Shown here one piece after another: positions 1-11,550 of a stretch of DNA of 64,000 nt (position 1 is its first letter; each line of letters opens with the position of its first letter). The stretch comes from Oenanthe sinensis (Eukaryota > Streptophyta > Magnoliopsida > Apiales > Apiaceae): assembly GCA_028671895.1 (NCBI GenBank), contig JAPMAC010000221.1, forward strand, positions 2,418,001 through 2,482,000. The letters run 5' to 3'. Under the pieces are notes generated by a model. That model did not search any database. It was given only the letters and a program-made list of their open reading frames with translations, and had not been told where the DNA came from. The position numbers were made by a program, and so were the translations under genes.

Positions 1-780
1 GTTAGCATCTTAGGACTTAAATGCTTAATTGATTGTGAAGAATAAGATTGCATGCTAGGACTGTTAGTGCATTTCATACTTGATCCTATATGTAGTAAAA
101 TGAATATCAAGAATTAGATAGGGAGTTTTAGATGGTTAGGTGTTTCCCTAAACATTTGCTGGAACTTGATTTAAATTTTATGTGATTTAATACCTCTGCT
201 AATGTTGTGAAAATTGCTAATAGACAAACAGGTCATAGATCAGATATTTTACATATTTGTTCTTATTGTGATTAATGACTTGTTAAGTGTATGTGGAATT
301 TGATATTGCTCATAATGTTTTATTCAAATATTCTGCTTATTCTTAAAATTGTTTATGTGCTTATTTTCATATGATTTGCTCCTACTCACATAGTTGCTCT
401 TAAACGTCATATCATTTCATGTATTTCTTGTTAAGGAGTAGAATATTAAAAGATGGTAGAATTATATAAGTAGTCAGTAACATTTCTTGATTCGAGGATT
501 AATCTAAAACTGACTTAGGTAATTAGAGATAGTTAAAAATGTTATTAGACAACAACAAAAATGGATTAGGAAGAATTAGTAATTAACTTATTCGTTCTTC
601 TATCCATGTGTTTTTAGAAAATGATTGAATATCTATAAATCTGTTTTACATCTGTTACACTTGTATAGAATGATTAAAGTAGATAGAAGTGAATTTTCTA
701 ATATGCAAATTGAAGCTGTTGTTACCAATGTTGATAGTAATATCTTTAACCCATCTGGACTCAATTGAAGTTGAGTTCCA
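1..780. other. AT-rich stretch with no recognised gene
   Basis: I see no convincing gene, RNA or repeat boundary here. Short open frames on the minus strand have no recognisable domain. Because the protease remnant of element F begins just downstream, this stretch may hold that element's eroded gag, but I could not recognise a zinc knuckle or gag motif. Confidence 0.4.
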
Positions 781-1870
781 AAAAGATTAATCATTTGTGA
801 TTGCAAAATATGTAACAAAAGATAAAAGTTATGTGACTTCGTGACATTTATTGTTCGAGGCATATGATTAAGATTGAAGCTCTGACATCACAGTTGGTTG
901 AGAAAGCCTATCCAACGGTAACCTTTGGAGATGACAACAAATGATGTACAAGGGATTTGGCAATAATGATTTTTGGAATTATCATCATTGGAAGCATCTT
1001 TCTTGTGGAAGGACTTAAGCACTATCAAAAGGGCATTATGGAATTCTTTGTCAAGGTTTTTTTGGAAAAGCATTGAAAATGAAAAGTGTTTGATCTCAAA
1101 CAAGAAGGCTGGAAGCTCACTCAACTGAGAGTGAGAAATCTTGTTCGTAGCTGACATGGATTTTATATGCAAAGGTGAAGTGAACTTTTCAGTAAAGCTT
1201 CATTAGTAAAGAGTTAGTTATGGCAAAATAAGCTCTCGCACTTGGTGAACAAGACAATGGATTCTCTGATAAAGATGAAATTGGTGAGAGGATTGCTTAA
1301 TATGGAATTCTATCTTGAAGGACATTTTGAAGTATGTCATATAAGGAAGTCAATGAAAACATCACACTTAAGCAAATTATGGCATGAAAGAAATATGCTT
1401 CGTGGTAGTTGGTGACAACCCTAGTTACAAGTTGGTGATGTTCGTGCATTCAAAAGATAATGTATCACACATGGTGATTATCACATCAGGAAGATCAAAT
1501 TTGAAGCAAAGTAAACTGTGAGAACTTTGAAGTCAGATATTGGAACTGAATTTCGCGAATGAAGTTCTAAATAAAGTTTACACTTATAAAGTTACTTTGA
1601 AGCTGAAGCAATTAACACAACATATTAATTTATTTCAACAAAGATCGAGAAAAGACATCATATGAGTTACTGGCCAACCAGAAACAAACACTGAAGATCT
1701 TTCATGTGTTTGAAGGAAATTGATATTTATTGAAGATTTAGATGAGCAACTTGGCAAGTTTGAATTTAAGGCTCATGAAACAATTTTCCTCGGCTACTCA
1801 TTGAAGTCAAAAGCTTTCAAGGCATTTATGATGAAAACCAGAACATGACAAGTAAATAATACTAAGTCTA
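781..1870 (+). pseudogene. Decayed Ty1/copia pol (protease to integrase), element F
   Basis: Reading the plus strand across several frames gives a broken copia polyprotein. A protease active-site relic reading DIYCSRHM lies near 845-870 (family pattern DSGCSRHMTG). It is followed by PTVTFGDDNK near 915, an LWQNKLSHL block near 1218 that corresponds to the HHCC zinc-binding region, and an SQIGTEF block near 1535 that corresponds to the second catalytic Asp of integrase. The post-catalytic integrase block (YELLTNQKQTL, then AHETIFLGYSLKSKAF) is near 1660-1820. Stops and frameshifts occur throughout. The motif order and wording match the pol of element E (25628-28930), so F is an old relative of that lineage in the opposite orientation. 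No reverse transcriptase was recognised downstream. Confidence 0.75.
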
Positions 1871-2616
1871 CACAAAAATCAGGAAGAAATGAAGACAAGG
1901 CAGATGCAGTGAATCAAGACATTAGAAGAAGTTTTGAAGTCTACTACATGTCACTGAAAGAAGTTCATTAATATGTTCAAGCATCAGTGAAGAATAATGT
2001 GTAAAGACTTTCAGGGTTTCAGAAGTGTTGAAGATTCAGTATAGAAGTGCCACTAGAAGATTTCAGTGTAAAGGCATTGATTGAAGATAGACAGTGTTCG
2101 AAGCATAGGAATCTAGAAGGGTAAAGACAAAGGTTAGAGAAGACATTGTTCAAGATTGTGGTAGTAATGGAGATGTTGTCTAAGTACTAGAAAATGTTCC
2201 AGTGAAAGTACTATGTTTATTGACAGTCAGTGTCCGAAACAATGAATTTGCTGCAAACTTAACAATGTATGTAAGGCTCCAATACGAAGACCTGGATCGA
2301 AGTTAGTCGTTTGTGAACCAGACCAGTTGCACTAGACATCAGCGGTTCGTGTAAGGAATCTGAGAATTACCTATAGAAGAATTGTTAAGTTGAAGAATGT
2401 ACTTGGAAAGAACGATTATTTATTAAGATACGAAAAGTGATTTGTAGAGGCTACAGCCAAACAGCTAAGCAGATCAAAAGGTGCAGGGTGTAATGTGACA
2501 AGACTACAGTCGAAGAACGGAAACAGCTCAGGGTATAGGGTGTAATGTGACAAGACTTTGGTATAAGAAATGCAAGTTGGCGTACTTCAGTCAAGGAATG
2601 AACATGGGGTCAAAGT
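1871..2616. other. Eroded retroelement interior, no clear domain
   Basis: This stretch lies between the F integrase remnant and the probable F LTR and should correspond to the linker, reverse transcriptase and RNase H part, but no RT motif is readable, so it is either deleted or decayed beyond recognition. A short direct repeat, AGGGTGTAATGTGACAAGAC, occurs near 2486 and again near 2540. Confidence 0.35.
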
Positions 2617-3472
2617 GTGGTGACCAAATTGCACTTTGACCATATAAAATTAAGAAGCACAACAACTGATGATGCGCAACATGTATTTTTGACTAGAAAA
2701 ATAACTCAAGCGCAACAAAAGTTTGTGGCGCCACAAAATCTCATTACAAATAGCTCAAGGCAGTTTGTGGCGCCACTACAAGGAACACACAGTAAGGCGC
2801 AACAAAATTTATTCCATGGAACAACAAAAGTAATAGACGCAACAAAATATTTCTTGGCCCCACTTAGCCCTCAGCCAGTCAAATTACAGCAGCCTACTTT
2901 ATTGATTTAAATTCTACATAGATAAGAAGGCAAGCCACTCAATAAAAGGGGTCGTCTTCTTCAACACAAAAATATAGAGAGCAGCCATGGCCGGGGCAAG
3001 AGATATAATTTATACACATCCATACCTTGCTCCAGGTCAGATATTAGGACTCGATTCTTTAATGAAAAATTCTCAGGGCTCCTCAATATCACTCCCTACA
3101 AACTCAGTTTTTTCTTTTACTAATTTATATATATTTTTATAGGAACTGAGCCTAATATTTTTGTATTAGTAGCAAAGAACTAATTTGTTCTTTGGAAACC
3201 AGTTATAATTTTAACTGGGTATAGTACCCCTCTGGGTTTATATATGAAAGATATATTCCTAGAAACTTGTATCATTTTATTACTTGCTAATTTTTTTGAA
3301 CCTAATTAATTTATTTAGAAACACAAAAAATTAGTAGGCAGCTGACCTAAACACTACAAATGGCCAAACTCACTCTGAAGTAATAATTTATTTATCCGCA
3401 AATTCTGAAAAGAATTTAAATTATTGTGAGTATCATATTCACCCCCCTTCTATGATACTTCAGGACCTAACA
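2617..3472 (+). repeat. Probable 3' LTR remnant of element F
   Basis: The segment ends at 3472 in CCTAACA, a typical LTR end, preceded by a run of C (3441-3447) as in LTR ends of related copia elements. It abuts the truncated A1 element exactly there. The left border is uncertain. It contains several GCGCAACAAAA-type repeats, two copies of TTTGTGGCGCCAC (about 2722 and 2764; the first is the core of a perfect 16-bp palindrome at 2722-2737), and an AATAAAAGGGG promoter-like block near 2941. A 97-codon open frame at 2617-2910 looks like a chance frame through these repeats. Confidence 0.45.
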
Positions 3473-5262
3473 TAAACCCACGAGCAGTGTCATTTTAGAA
3501 GAACTAGTGGGAGAGACAAATAATGAATAAGTGCCAATAGTACAAGTAGAACAACCACAAGAGAACACACAACCTATCACTAATACCACACCAGTGTCTT
3601 GTTGTAGTGGGAGGGTTATTCGTAAACCCAGTAGATTCTTGTTATTGGGAGACTCTTGGGACTTGGTCTCTGAGGACCATGATGAGGATCCCATGACATA
3701 TGAGAAAGCACTGCAGGACAAAGATGAAGATCTATGGTAAAAAGTAATGAAATCTGAGATGGAATCTATGTATTCAAATCAAGTCTGGGAGCTCGTGGAA
3801 CCACCCAAAGGTGTAAAATCCATTGGAAGTAAGTGGATCTACAAGAGAAAAAGAGGATCTGACGAAAAGGTAAAAGCTTTGAAAAAAAGACTTGTTGCGA
3901 AACGGTATACTCAGAAAGAAGGGATCGATGATGAGGAAACCTTTTCTCCAGTAGTCATGCTAAAGTCAATCCAGATTCTTTTATCTATAGCATCTCATCT
4001 CAATTATGAGATTTGGCAAATAGATGTCAAGACAACTTTCCTAAACGGGAGTCTTGATGATTAGATCATCTATATCCAACAACCAGAAGGATTCATTAAG
4101 GAAGGCCAAAAACATCTGGTATGTAAGCTTAAGAAGTCCATTTATGGACTTAAACAAGATTCTAGGTATTGGAATATTTTCTTTGTTCAGGTAATCCAGT
4201 CATATAAATTTGATCAATGTCCAAGCGAGTCATGTGTGTACAAGAAAAGTGAGGGCAGTTTAGTGACTTTTCTAGTGTTATACATATATGATATTTTACT
4301 CATTAGAAAAAATGTAGAGATGTTATCAGCGGTAAAGGCATGGTTGTTCAAACAGTTCGAAATAAAGAACTTAGGTGAAGCGGCATACATCCTTGGGATC
4401 AAATTTATAAGGGATCACAAGAAAAGGATGTTGGCTTTATCCCAAGAGCCCTACATTGATGAAATATTGGCTCATTCTAACATGTAGGACTCCAAGAAGG
4501 GTGACCTACCTTATAAACATGGAGTTGCTCTATCGAAGAAATAGTGTCCTAAGACATCAGAGGCGATAGAGAGCATGAAAGCAATTCCCTATGCTTCGGC
4601 ATGTGGAAGCTTAATGTATGTAATGTTATGTACCAGACCTAATATTTGTTTTACCGTGAGCATGGTTAGTAGATATCAGTCAAACCCAGGACATGAACAT
4701 TGAAGTTCAGTAAAAGCTATACTCATGTACCTAAGAAGGACTAAGGAGTATATGCTAATTTACAAGGCCTCAGATTTTTGACCTCCGGGATATACCGATT
4801 CAGATTTCCAAGCTGATAGAAATAAGACGAAGTCAACCTCGAGATATATGTTTACCTTAGGAGGTGGAATTGTAATATGAAGGAGTGTAAAGCAGAAATG
4901 CATTGCTCACTCCATCATGGAAGCCGAATATGTAGCAGCCTCGGAGGCAGCCAAAGAGGCGATATGGTTTAGAAACTTTCTTTTGGACATAGATGTGGTA
5001 CCTAATTTTCCTAGGAGCTTGACAATGTATTTTGATAACATTGGTGTTGTGAAAAATGCAAAGGAACCGCCAGACCATAAGGCAACAAAACACATTGAGC
5101 GTAAGTATCACCTTACACGACAGTTCGTTAAGCGATGAGATATTATTGTGACTGATATAGCATCAAAGGACAACCGGACAGATACTTTCACAAAGAACTT
5201 ACCAGCTAAGGCTTTTGAGCAGCACGTGGAGGCGATATGAGTTAGATGTATGGTCACATAGT
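3473..5262 (+). pseudogene. A1 reverse transcriptase/RNase H remnant
   Basis: Translated pieces match A2 pol almost word for word but with stops and substitutions: KSEMESMYSNQVWELVEPPKG near 3750, FLNGSLDD followed by a stop at 4063, VLYIYDILLI near 4276 where A2 has YVDDILLI, and EAEYVAASEAAKEAIWF near 4920. The RT catalytic YVDD is therefore damaged (YIYD), which would inactivate the enzyme. At least six in-frame stops are present (for example near 3738, 4063, 4485 and 4542). The coding remnant ends at the position equivalent to the A2 stop codon. Confidence 0.85.
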
Positions 5263-5340
5263 AGTTATATAATAGGTAGTAGATTGCTTGTAATAAAACA
5301 CTGATATACTCAAAGAATAGCTTGAGTCTAAGTGGTATTT

Positions 5341-6496
5341 TGTTAGGCAGTATACTGAACTATTCATTTGAAGTATATATGACATTGTCCTTTTTAGTGA
5401 GAATCTTCAAAGCATATTTGAATATTGTTTATATATTATATATTGTGGATAATCTAGTATCAAATGGGATAATAGAAGATTATATTCCCTGTGCCTATAT
5501 ATAATATAATAAATGTTCACAATTTAAGTGGAGTTAAACAAACCACTGGATTGACTGAAGTATTATTTGGAAATAATCTATCTTGATTATTGAATAATAC
5601 TTGTATACTTTGTGTATATTGAATGGGATTAAAATATTAGAATTGTTCTTCTATTCTGACAATAAAGAAGAACTAAGATTCTATAATATTATTATTGCTT
5701 AGGTTCTTAATCCAGATACAGTGATTGACACTTGTATGCAATGCACATGTTTTGATTCATATGTGATGTGATTTATTGTTAATAACAATATTATGTTTTG
5801 GATAATGACATTGCATACAGAGTGAAAATTGATTATAAAAGGAAACCGTGTCCCAAAATATTCGGCTGATGATGTCCTCTTGAAAGCTCATAAAGATAAT
5901 TATGCTTTAGTCCTGTAGGCAGATTTGTTCTTGCATAATTATAAGGTTGAGTGGATGAATAAGGATAAAAGATATTGATTAAATTAATTATCAGAAATTA
6001 ATTTAATTAATGGACATTCAATATCTTAAACATGAGGAATTTAATAAGCAAATAATATTGGAGCAGAATTAAATATTTAAATTACGGCATTATGAGAGGT
6101 AATGTAAATATTAATTCTTTAGTGGATTGAATTAATATTTAATGATATTGGGCTTGATCCAGAATGTCATTAGAAGACCCAACCTAATTATACAGGATTC
6201 TTACTGTAGCCTATATATTCATCTTATTCTCTTCTAGCTAAAGGATTGGAAACTAGGGTTTCTGTGAGCAGCCGATCAAGGAGGCAACCAAAAACTAGGG
6301 TTCCAAGATCTCAAAGCTAGAAGGGAGGAAACCTTGGGCGGATTGAAGGACACACTTCGCTCAAGGTGAATATGAGAATACAGTAAAAGGCGTGGATTTG
6401 AATCCTTTGTGCCGTAGCGATTAAGATTAACTTTCTATTCAAACTCGTTTATTTTCATATCATAAAATGCAGCATCATGATTCGATTATCCCAACA
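5341..6496 (+). repeat. A1 3' LTR
   Basis: This 1156-bp copy runs from TGTTAGGCAG to CCCAACA and aligns along its length with the four other family-A LTRs (16780, 35757, 38278 and 40794). The polypurine tract just upstream is degraded: AAGTGGTATTT here, against AAATGGGAGAT in A2. The TATA-like CTATATATTC near 6211 is retained. Confidence 0.88.
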
Positions 6497-7079
6497 AATG
6501 CCTCGTCAATGCCCACTGTTTCTACTTCAAATACAGACACTGCCCTATCAAACCTCATGACCTTCCCTCCCAGAAAACAACCAGTATGGTCTCTTAAGAT
6601 CATAGCAATCGTAAAAGAAGAGGAACCTTGTACAACCGAAACATTTACATTCAATTTCAAACAACCCACCTACAGCTCTGTTTATTAGCCATGTTCTTTG
6701 TCTTCATTTGACTCCCTCTGTTAGTATAATATTTCCAATCTTCTAACTATTTCATACTCCACTCCATAGCTAACTGAGTTTTCACCACCTTATTCTCTCA
6801 GACCATCTTATTTATGAACAACAGATGCCCTATTGTGTCATTGCAATTAAATCCAGCTTCTCATAACTTTCAGAACTGAGCTTATCAAGAAGCCAAATTG
6901 AAGCATTCTCCACTTCCCAAATGTCATAATGAATCCTCATATATTGCCAGCAAAGTGCAGAAAAATCACAATAAAAGAAAACGTTGTGAAGATGTTCTAC
7001 ATCTGTGCCACACTGGGACATGAAATATGAATTGCATTACTTCTTTTCTTAAGAATAACTCGAACAAAGATATTATTTC
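6497..7079 (-). pseudogene. LINE-type remnant: zinc-binding RT domain and RNase H, 3' part
   Basis: Two minus-strand blocks fit the C-terminal end of plant non-LTR retrotransposon polyproteins or their domesticated relatives. Around 7021-6830 a QCGTDVEHLHNVFFYCDFS block fits the zf-RVT pattern (CG..E..H.FF.C...). Around 6669-6500 KLNVNVSVVQ ... ILRDHTGCFLGG ... EVETVGIDEAF fits the plant RNase H-like domain (KLNVDG ... RD..G ... E.EA..). The order zf-RVT then RNase H on the minus strand is as expected. The RNase H stops abruptly at the right end of the A1 LTR, and the upstream side is interrupted by C; the same gene resumes at 11896. Stops between the two blocks show it is dead. Confidence 0.65.
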
Positions 7080-7419
7080 TGTTGTAACCAGGATATATGA
7101 AACAGATATATATATATATATATATTTGTATACTCACACAAAGAATTCACAAACACATATACTACTGAACGTTCTCTCTTATTATTGAATGCAATACAAC
7201 TGAATATAAATAGAAATACAACTTGAACAAATGCCAAAAAACCAGGAAACGGAATGCACCACTACTCTCCTAAACTGACTCCACTACTGCCTTTATTTTC
7301 TCACGATCCTACACAATCTCTACTGACTCCTTGACTCATTCAAATACCACACACGTCATAATAAAACTAAAACATAAAGACTCAAATAAGTTTAAGATTA
7401 ACAAGGCCCAAACCCAACA
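7080..7419 (-). repeat. Element C 3' LTR
   Basis: 340 bp; on the element's strand it runs from TGTTGGGTTTGG to CTGGTTACAACA. It is next to the polypurine tract, which lies on the plus strand as AACTCCCCCTT at 7420-7430. Confidence 0.95.
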
Positions 7420-7434
7420 AACTCCCCCTTAATC

Positions 7435-10400
7435 TTAAACGTTATTGACAATCTCCTTGACACCAAGTAGCTTTCTCATCTGTTCAAACTTCACAGTCGA
7501 CAATGCCTTGGTCATAATGTCTGCACGCTGTTGATCACCTGGAACATGTTCAACGACGATTTCTCCACGCTCGATGCATTCACGAATGAAATGGTATCTT
7601 ATATCAATATGTTTACTACGACCATGGAACACCGGATTCTTGGCAAGATCAATAGCTGATTTGTTGTCTATGTATAGAACAACTGGACCCAAACTTTCTC
7701 CCGTAACTTGGCTCAGAACATTCCTCAACCATATGCTTTGACAAGCTGCTGCAGTTGCAGCCATGAACTCCGCTTCGCAAGACGACAAGGCAACACACCT
7801 CTGCTTCTGAGATACCCACGTAATGAGACTCTCATTTAAGTAGAAAGCCATTCCCCCAGTGCTTTTCCTGTCTTCCACCTGTCCTGCTAGATCACTATCT
7901 GAAAAACCCACCAAGATATTATTGCCACTCTTTCTTGAGTATACCAGACCATAGTTCACAGTGCCCTTAACATAACGCAGGATTCTTTTGACTGCATTTA
8001 GATGAGAAGTCATGGGCTGCTCCATAAACCTGCTAACAATGCCAACCGAATAAGCAATATCGGGCCTTGTGTGGACCAAGTATCGAAGCCCACCAACTAA
8101 ACTCTTATACTGTGTTGCATCAACCCTTTCACCACCTTCGTCCTTGGTTAGCTGCTCCTTTGGATCCATGGGATACTTCGTAGGATTGCACTCGGATAAA
8201 CCAGCCTTCTCAAGCAACTTCTTAGCATATCCGGATTGCTTCAACTCAATATAAGCATCTCCTTGTTCAACCTCAATGCCCAAGTAATAGTGCAATTTAC
8301 CCAAGTCACTCATCTCGAAGAAGCTATTCATCTGTCTTTTGAATTCTTCGATCTTTGACACATTTGTACCTGTCACAAGCAAGTCATCAACATACACACT
8401 CAAAATTAATACATCATCTTTGTCGCGCCTTGTATACACCGCATGCTCATACGGACACCTCTTAAAACCAAGCTGTTCAAGGCATCTGTTTAACTTTTCG
8501 TACCATGCACGGGGTGCCTGCCTCAAACCATAGAGAGCTTTTATTAATTTGTATACCATCTGTTTCTTCCCTTTCTTCACATAGCCTTCAGGTTGAGCAA
8601 CATAGACATCTTCACTGATTTCTCCATTTAAGAAAGCCGTCTTCACGTCCAAATGATGGACCTCCCAACTGTTTTTAGCTGACAACGCTAGTAGCATACG
8701 GACTGTCTCCAGTCGAGTGACTGGTGCGAAAATCTCGTCGTAGTCGACTCCACGTTCTTGGGCATACCCCTTGGCAACCAATCTCGCCTTGTGCTTCAAT
8801 ACATTCCCATTTGCATCTTTCTTTTCTTTGTAAATCCACTTTAAGCCAATAACCTTTTGCCCCGCTGGTAACTCAGTTAATTTCCAGGTACCATTGTTCT
8901 CAATTGAGTCCATCTCTTGTTGCATTGCCTCCCTCCATTTACGTTCCTTGTTAGCCTGCCCAAAGTTCACAGGTTCTGTAATACCCATAAGCATCAATTC
9001 TTCCTCTAGCTGCACCTCTTCTGTCACACTATAAATGTCCCGTATTGATCTGAATTTCTTTAGTTCAACGCTGTCGTCGCAGTTTTCTGGTGGCACCTCT
9101 GTTACGTGTGAGCGAATTGGCGAACCATCACTCTCTCCCCCTAAATCATTCGAGTGCACATTTGAGGTATCAAACTGATCTTCTCCTTCGACTTCAGGTG
9201 TGTCCAGTAGTGAGAAAGTGCTTGCATTTTCTGAGACATTATCCTCTTCACGATCCCACGACCAACACTTTGTCTCTTCAAAAATAACATCCCGACTAAC
9301 ATACACACGCTTGCTTTCTGGATCATACAATCTGTATGCTTTTGTGCCAGGCTCTTTTCCGAGATTGATAACTTTCAAACTTCTGTCGTCCAGCTTCTTA
9401 GTGTAGGTGCTTGGAATTTTCATATAAGCCACACACCCAAAAACTCGAATGTGGCCAACATCAGGCTTCTTCTTCGTCCAGGCCTCGTACGGAGTTTGGT
9501 TTGACAATGCACGTGTAGGTAGTCTATTTAGGACATACACACTGTGACGAACTGCTTCTCCCCATAGATTTAGAGGCAACTTCATTTCCTTTAGATAACA
9601 TCGTGCCATTTCCATAACTGTCCTGTTCCTACGCTCTACAACGCCGTTTTGCTGAGGCGTGTAGGGCGCAGTGAAGTGTCTCTTGATCCCAGCTTTTTCA
9701 CAATATGCCATGAACTCACTTGAAGTGAACTCGCCCCCTCGATCCGTTCTAAAAACTTTGACTTTCTTATTATCTCCATCCTCAACTAGAGCCCGAAATT
9801 TCTTGAATATGTCGAAAGCTTCATTTTTGTGCTTCATCATATAGACCCACATGGCCCTGCTGTAATCGTCTACCAGCAGAAAAAAATATCTGTTTCCACC
9901 CTCTGTTGCTGGCTCTATGGGACCACACAGGTCTCCATGAATAAGTTGCAAGACTCGACTCGCGCTGTAATTTGTTTTTGCTGGAAATGGGTTCCTGACC
10001 TGCTTAGACATTAGACAACCAGAGCATATCTCCTTCGAGTGGCTTAAATTTGGCAAACCTCGTACCATCTGGTTATTATGCATCACTGCTAGTGATTTGA
10101 AATTTATGTGCCCCAGGCGAGTGTGCCAAAGGCGAGACAACTCTTCATTCTTGGACAACAGACAAGTAGGTTTTGCAGTCTCAATAATTAATTTATATAA
10201 TCGGTTGTACGAGCGTCTTACCTTCATGAGGAGTTTCCCTTCACTTTCATACACCCAAAGGTAGTTGCCATTCAAAATCACTTTGTTTCCCGTTTCTGAC
10301 AGTTGCCCCAGGCTGATGATGTTGCTGCGAAGCGTGGGAATGTAGTAGACTTCGTTCAAGGTTCGTTCTTCACCATTCTTACATTTAAAAACAATCGAAC

Positions 10401-11508
10401 CCTTTCCTTCAATTTTTACTGCTGAGCCATCACCAAATTTTACCTCTCCGGTCACCTTTTCATCCAACTCCTTAAACTTATTCTTTTCTCCCGTCATATG
10501 ATTGCTTGCTCCATTGTCGAGATACCACACATTCGACTCCGTCTCCTTCCTTGTCCCATTTGCAGTCAACATTGGCACTACTCGGCTTTCATTTAACAGT
10601 ATCATATTATTCTTGTCGACATGTTCAGCCAACAAGAGGGCTGGTTCGTCATCTTCAGTCTGTGCCATATGTGCCTCTTGCTTTGTCTCCTTTGCACGAC
10701 GGGGTTTCCTACACTGATCTGCAAAATGACCCGGGATGCCACAATTATAACACCTCCCTTTATTCCTATCTCTTCCCCCGCGTGCTTTGTTGGTTCGCTT
10801 TAACCACTCCTCTCGAGTAAGGAGTAATTTTCCACCATCACCTTCCTTTTCTTTCTCAGCCCACTCTTCCTCTGTGAGCAGCAGTTGGCCTGCAGAATTT
10901 TCAGTCGTCCCTTTCAGCCTCTCTTCATGGGCTTTAAGAGATCCAATGGCCTCATCCACTGACATTGTTTCCAAATCACCAAACTGCTCCATTGTCGACG
11001 CTATTTGGAGGAACTTTGGCGGAACTGCACGTAACAGTTTCTTGACCACATAGGACTCCGCCACTTCTTCACCCAGAGCTCTGATGTTTGTAACTAACCC
11101 ATTGAGTTTCATACAGAAATCATCGAGCTGTTCCGTGTCTTTCATGCACAGTGACTCAAATTTAGTCTTTAAAGTCTGTACCTTCGCAGCCTTGACCTTT
11201 TCTGCACCTTGACACATTGTTTTAATACCTCCCCAGGCGTCCTTTGCGTTCTTCTTGTCTGCAAGAGAGAGTAGAATCTCCTCAGGTATTGCCTGATAGA
11301 TCATCGCTAGAGCAATTTTGTCCGTCCTGTCTTCAACCGTTGCTTTCACATCACTCGTCTCCACTGCTTCCCAAACCGCATGGGCCTGCATTATGACCTT
11401 CATTTTCATTGCCCAGGCAGTGTAGTTTGATTTCGTTAACAGTGGATAACTTAGACCCATCGAACTTCCTTTGCTCTTTCCTCCATCCATTACTGATGGT
11501 TTTGACAT
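7435..11508 (-). CDS. Element C gag-pol polyprotein (1357 aa), apparently intact
   Basis: This single uninterrupted frame encodes all functions for a copia cycle in virus-like particles. Domains in order: gag with the LTKSNYTAWAMKMKV start region (residues 20-40), CCHC zinc knuckle CYNCGIPGHFADQC (about 253-266), protease WYLDNGASNH (about 328), integrase HHCC (WHTRLGH about 459, CSGC about 495) and DDE residues in HGDLCGP, RTDRGGEF and VVERRN (about 527, 590 and 623), RT with LDVKTAFLNG (about 952) and YVDDLL (about 1038), and RNase H with SDSDLAG, SSCEAEF and DNKSAID (about 1203, 1243 and 1283). No catalytic residue is missing that I can see. The start Met lies close to the PBS, so the leader is very short, unlike A, B and D. 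Length and layout are normal for an autonomous element. Confidence 0.95.
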   Translation of the reverse strand: MSKPSVMDGGKSKGSSMGLSYPLLTKSNYTAWAMKMKVIMQAHAVWEAVETSDVKATVEDRTDKIALAMIYQAIPEEILLSLADKKNAKDAWGGIKTMCQGAEKVKAAKVQTLKTKFESLCMKDTEQLDDFCMKLNGLVTNIRALGEEVAESYVVKKLLRAVPPKFLQIASTMEQFGDLETMSVDEAIGSLKAHEERLKGTTENSAGQLLLTEEEWAEKEKEGDGGKLLLTREEWLKRTNKARGGRDRNKGRCYNCGIPGHFADQCRKPRRAKETKQEAHMAQTEDDEPALLLAEHVDKNNMILLNESRVVPMLTANGTRKETESNVWYLDNGASNHMTGEKNKFKELDEKVTGEVKFGDGSAVKIEGKGSIVFKCKNGEERTLNEVYYIPTLRSNIISLGQLSETGNKVILNGNYLWVYESEGKLLMKVRRSYNRLYKLIIETAKPTCLLSKNEELSRLWHTRLGHINFKSLAVMHNNQMVRGLPNLSHSKEICSGCLMSKQVRNPFPAKTNYSASRVLQLIHGDLCGPIEPATEGGNRYFFLLVDDYSRAMWVYMMKHKNEAFDIFKKFRALVEDGDNKKVKVFRTDRGGEFTSSEFMAYCEKAGIKRHFTAPYTPQQNGVVERRNRTVMEMARCYLKEMKLPLNLWGEAVRHSVYVLNRLPTRALSNQTPYEAWTKKKPDVGHIRVFGCVAYMKIPSTYTKKLDDRSLKVINLGKEPGTKAYRLYDPESKRVYVSRDVIFEETKCWSWDREEDNVSENASTFSLLDTPEVEGEDQFDTSNVHSNDLGGESDGSPIRSHVTEVPPENCDDSVELKKFRSIRDIYSVTEEVQLEEELMLMGITEPVNFGQANKERKWREAMQQEMDSIENNGTWKLTELPAGQKVIGLKWIYKEKKDANGNVLKHKARLVAKGYAQERGVDYDEIFAPVTRLETVRMLLALSAKNSWEVHHLDVKTAFLNGEISEDVYVAQPEGYVKKGKKQMVYKLIKALYGLRQAPRAWYEKLNRCLEQLGFKRCPYEHAVYTRRDKDDVLILSVYVDDLLVTGTNVSKIEEFKRQMNSFFEMSDLGKLHYYLGIEVEQGDAYIELKQSGYAKKLLEKAGLSECNPTKYPMDPKEQLTKDEGGERVDATQYKSLVGGLRYLVHTRPDIAYSVGIVSRFMEQPMTSHLNAVKRILRYVKGTVNYGLVYSRKSGNNILVGFSDSDLAGQVEDRKSTGGMAFYLNESLITWVSQKQRCVALSSCEAEFMAATAAACQSIWLRNVLSQVTGESLGPVVLYIDNKSAIDLAKNPVFHGRSKHIDIRYHFIRECIERGEIVVEHVPGDQQRADIMTKALSTVKFEQMRKLLGVKEIVNNV

Positions 11509-11535
11509 GTGCCTATGTATTCAAAGTATGACCGT

Positions 11536-11548
11536 GGCTCTGATACCA
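11536..11548 (-). promoter_or_regulatory. Element C primer binding site
   Basis: On the minus strand TGGTATCAGAGCC follows two bases after the 5' LTR end. This is the standard complement to the 3' end of initiator methionine tRNA used by plant copia elements. Confidence 0.9.
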
Positions 11549-11550
11549 AG

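Larger units (their letters stand above)
3473..6496 (+). mobile_element. A1: 5'-truncated copy of copia family A
   Basis: A1 keeps only the 3' part of a family-A element: the linker before the reverse transcriptase, RT, RNase H and the 3' LTR. Its left end aligns with A2 from about position 33889, so the 5' LTR, gag, protease and integrase are gone, replaced by the end of F. Its right end (CCCAACA at 6496) lies directly against a LINE remnant, so A1 was inserted into that LINE. Many differences from A2 and A3, including several stops, make it much the oldest A copy in the window. Confidence 0.85.

Noticed and set aside
2617..2910. 97-codon plus-strand frame
   Set aside because: It runs through short repeats in a probable LTR and has a repetitive, low-complexity translation with no domain.
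8069..8254. Plus-strand frames inside C, E and B and minus-strand frames inside A and B
   Set aside because: They are antisense or out-of-frame shadows of the polyproteins with no domain of their own.
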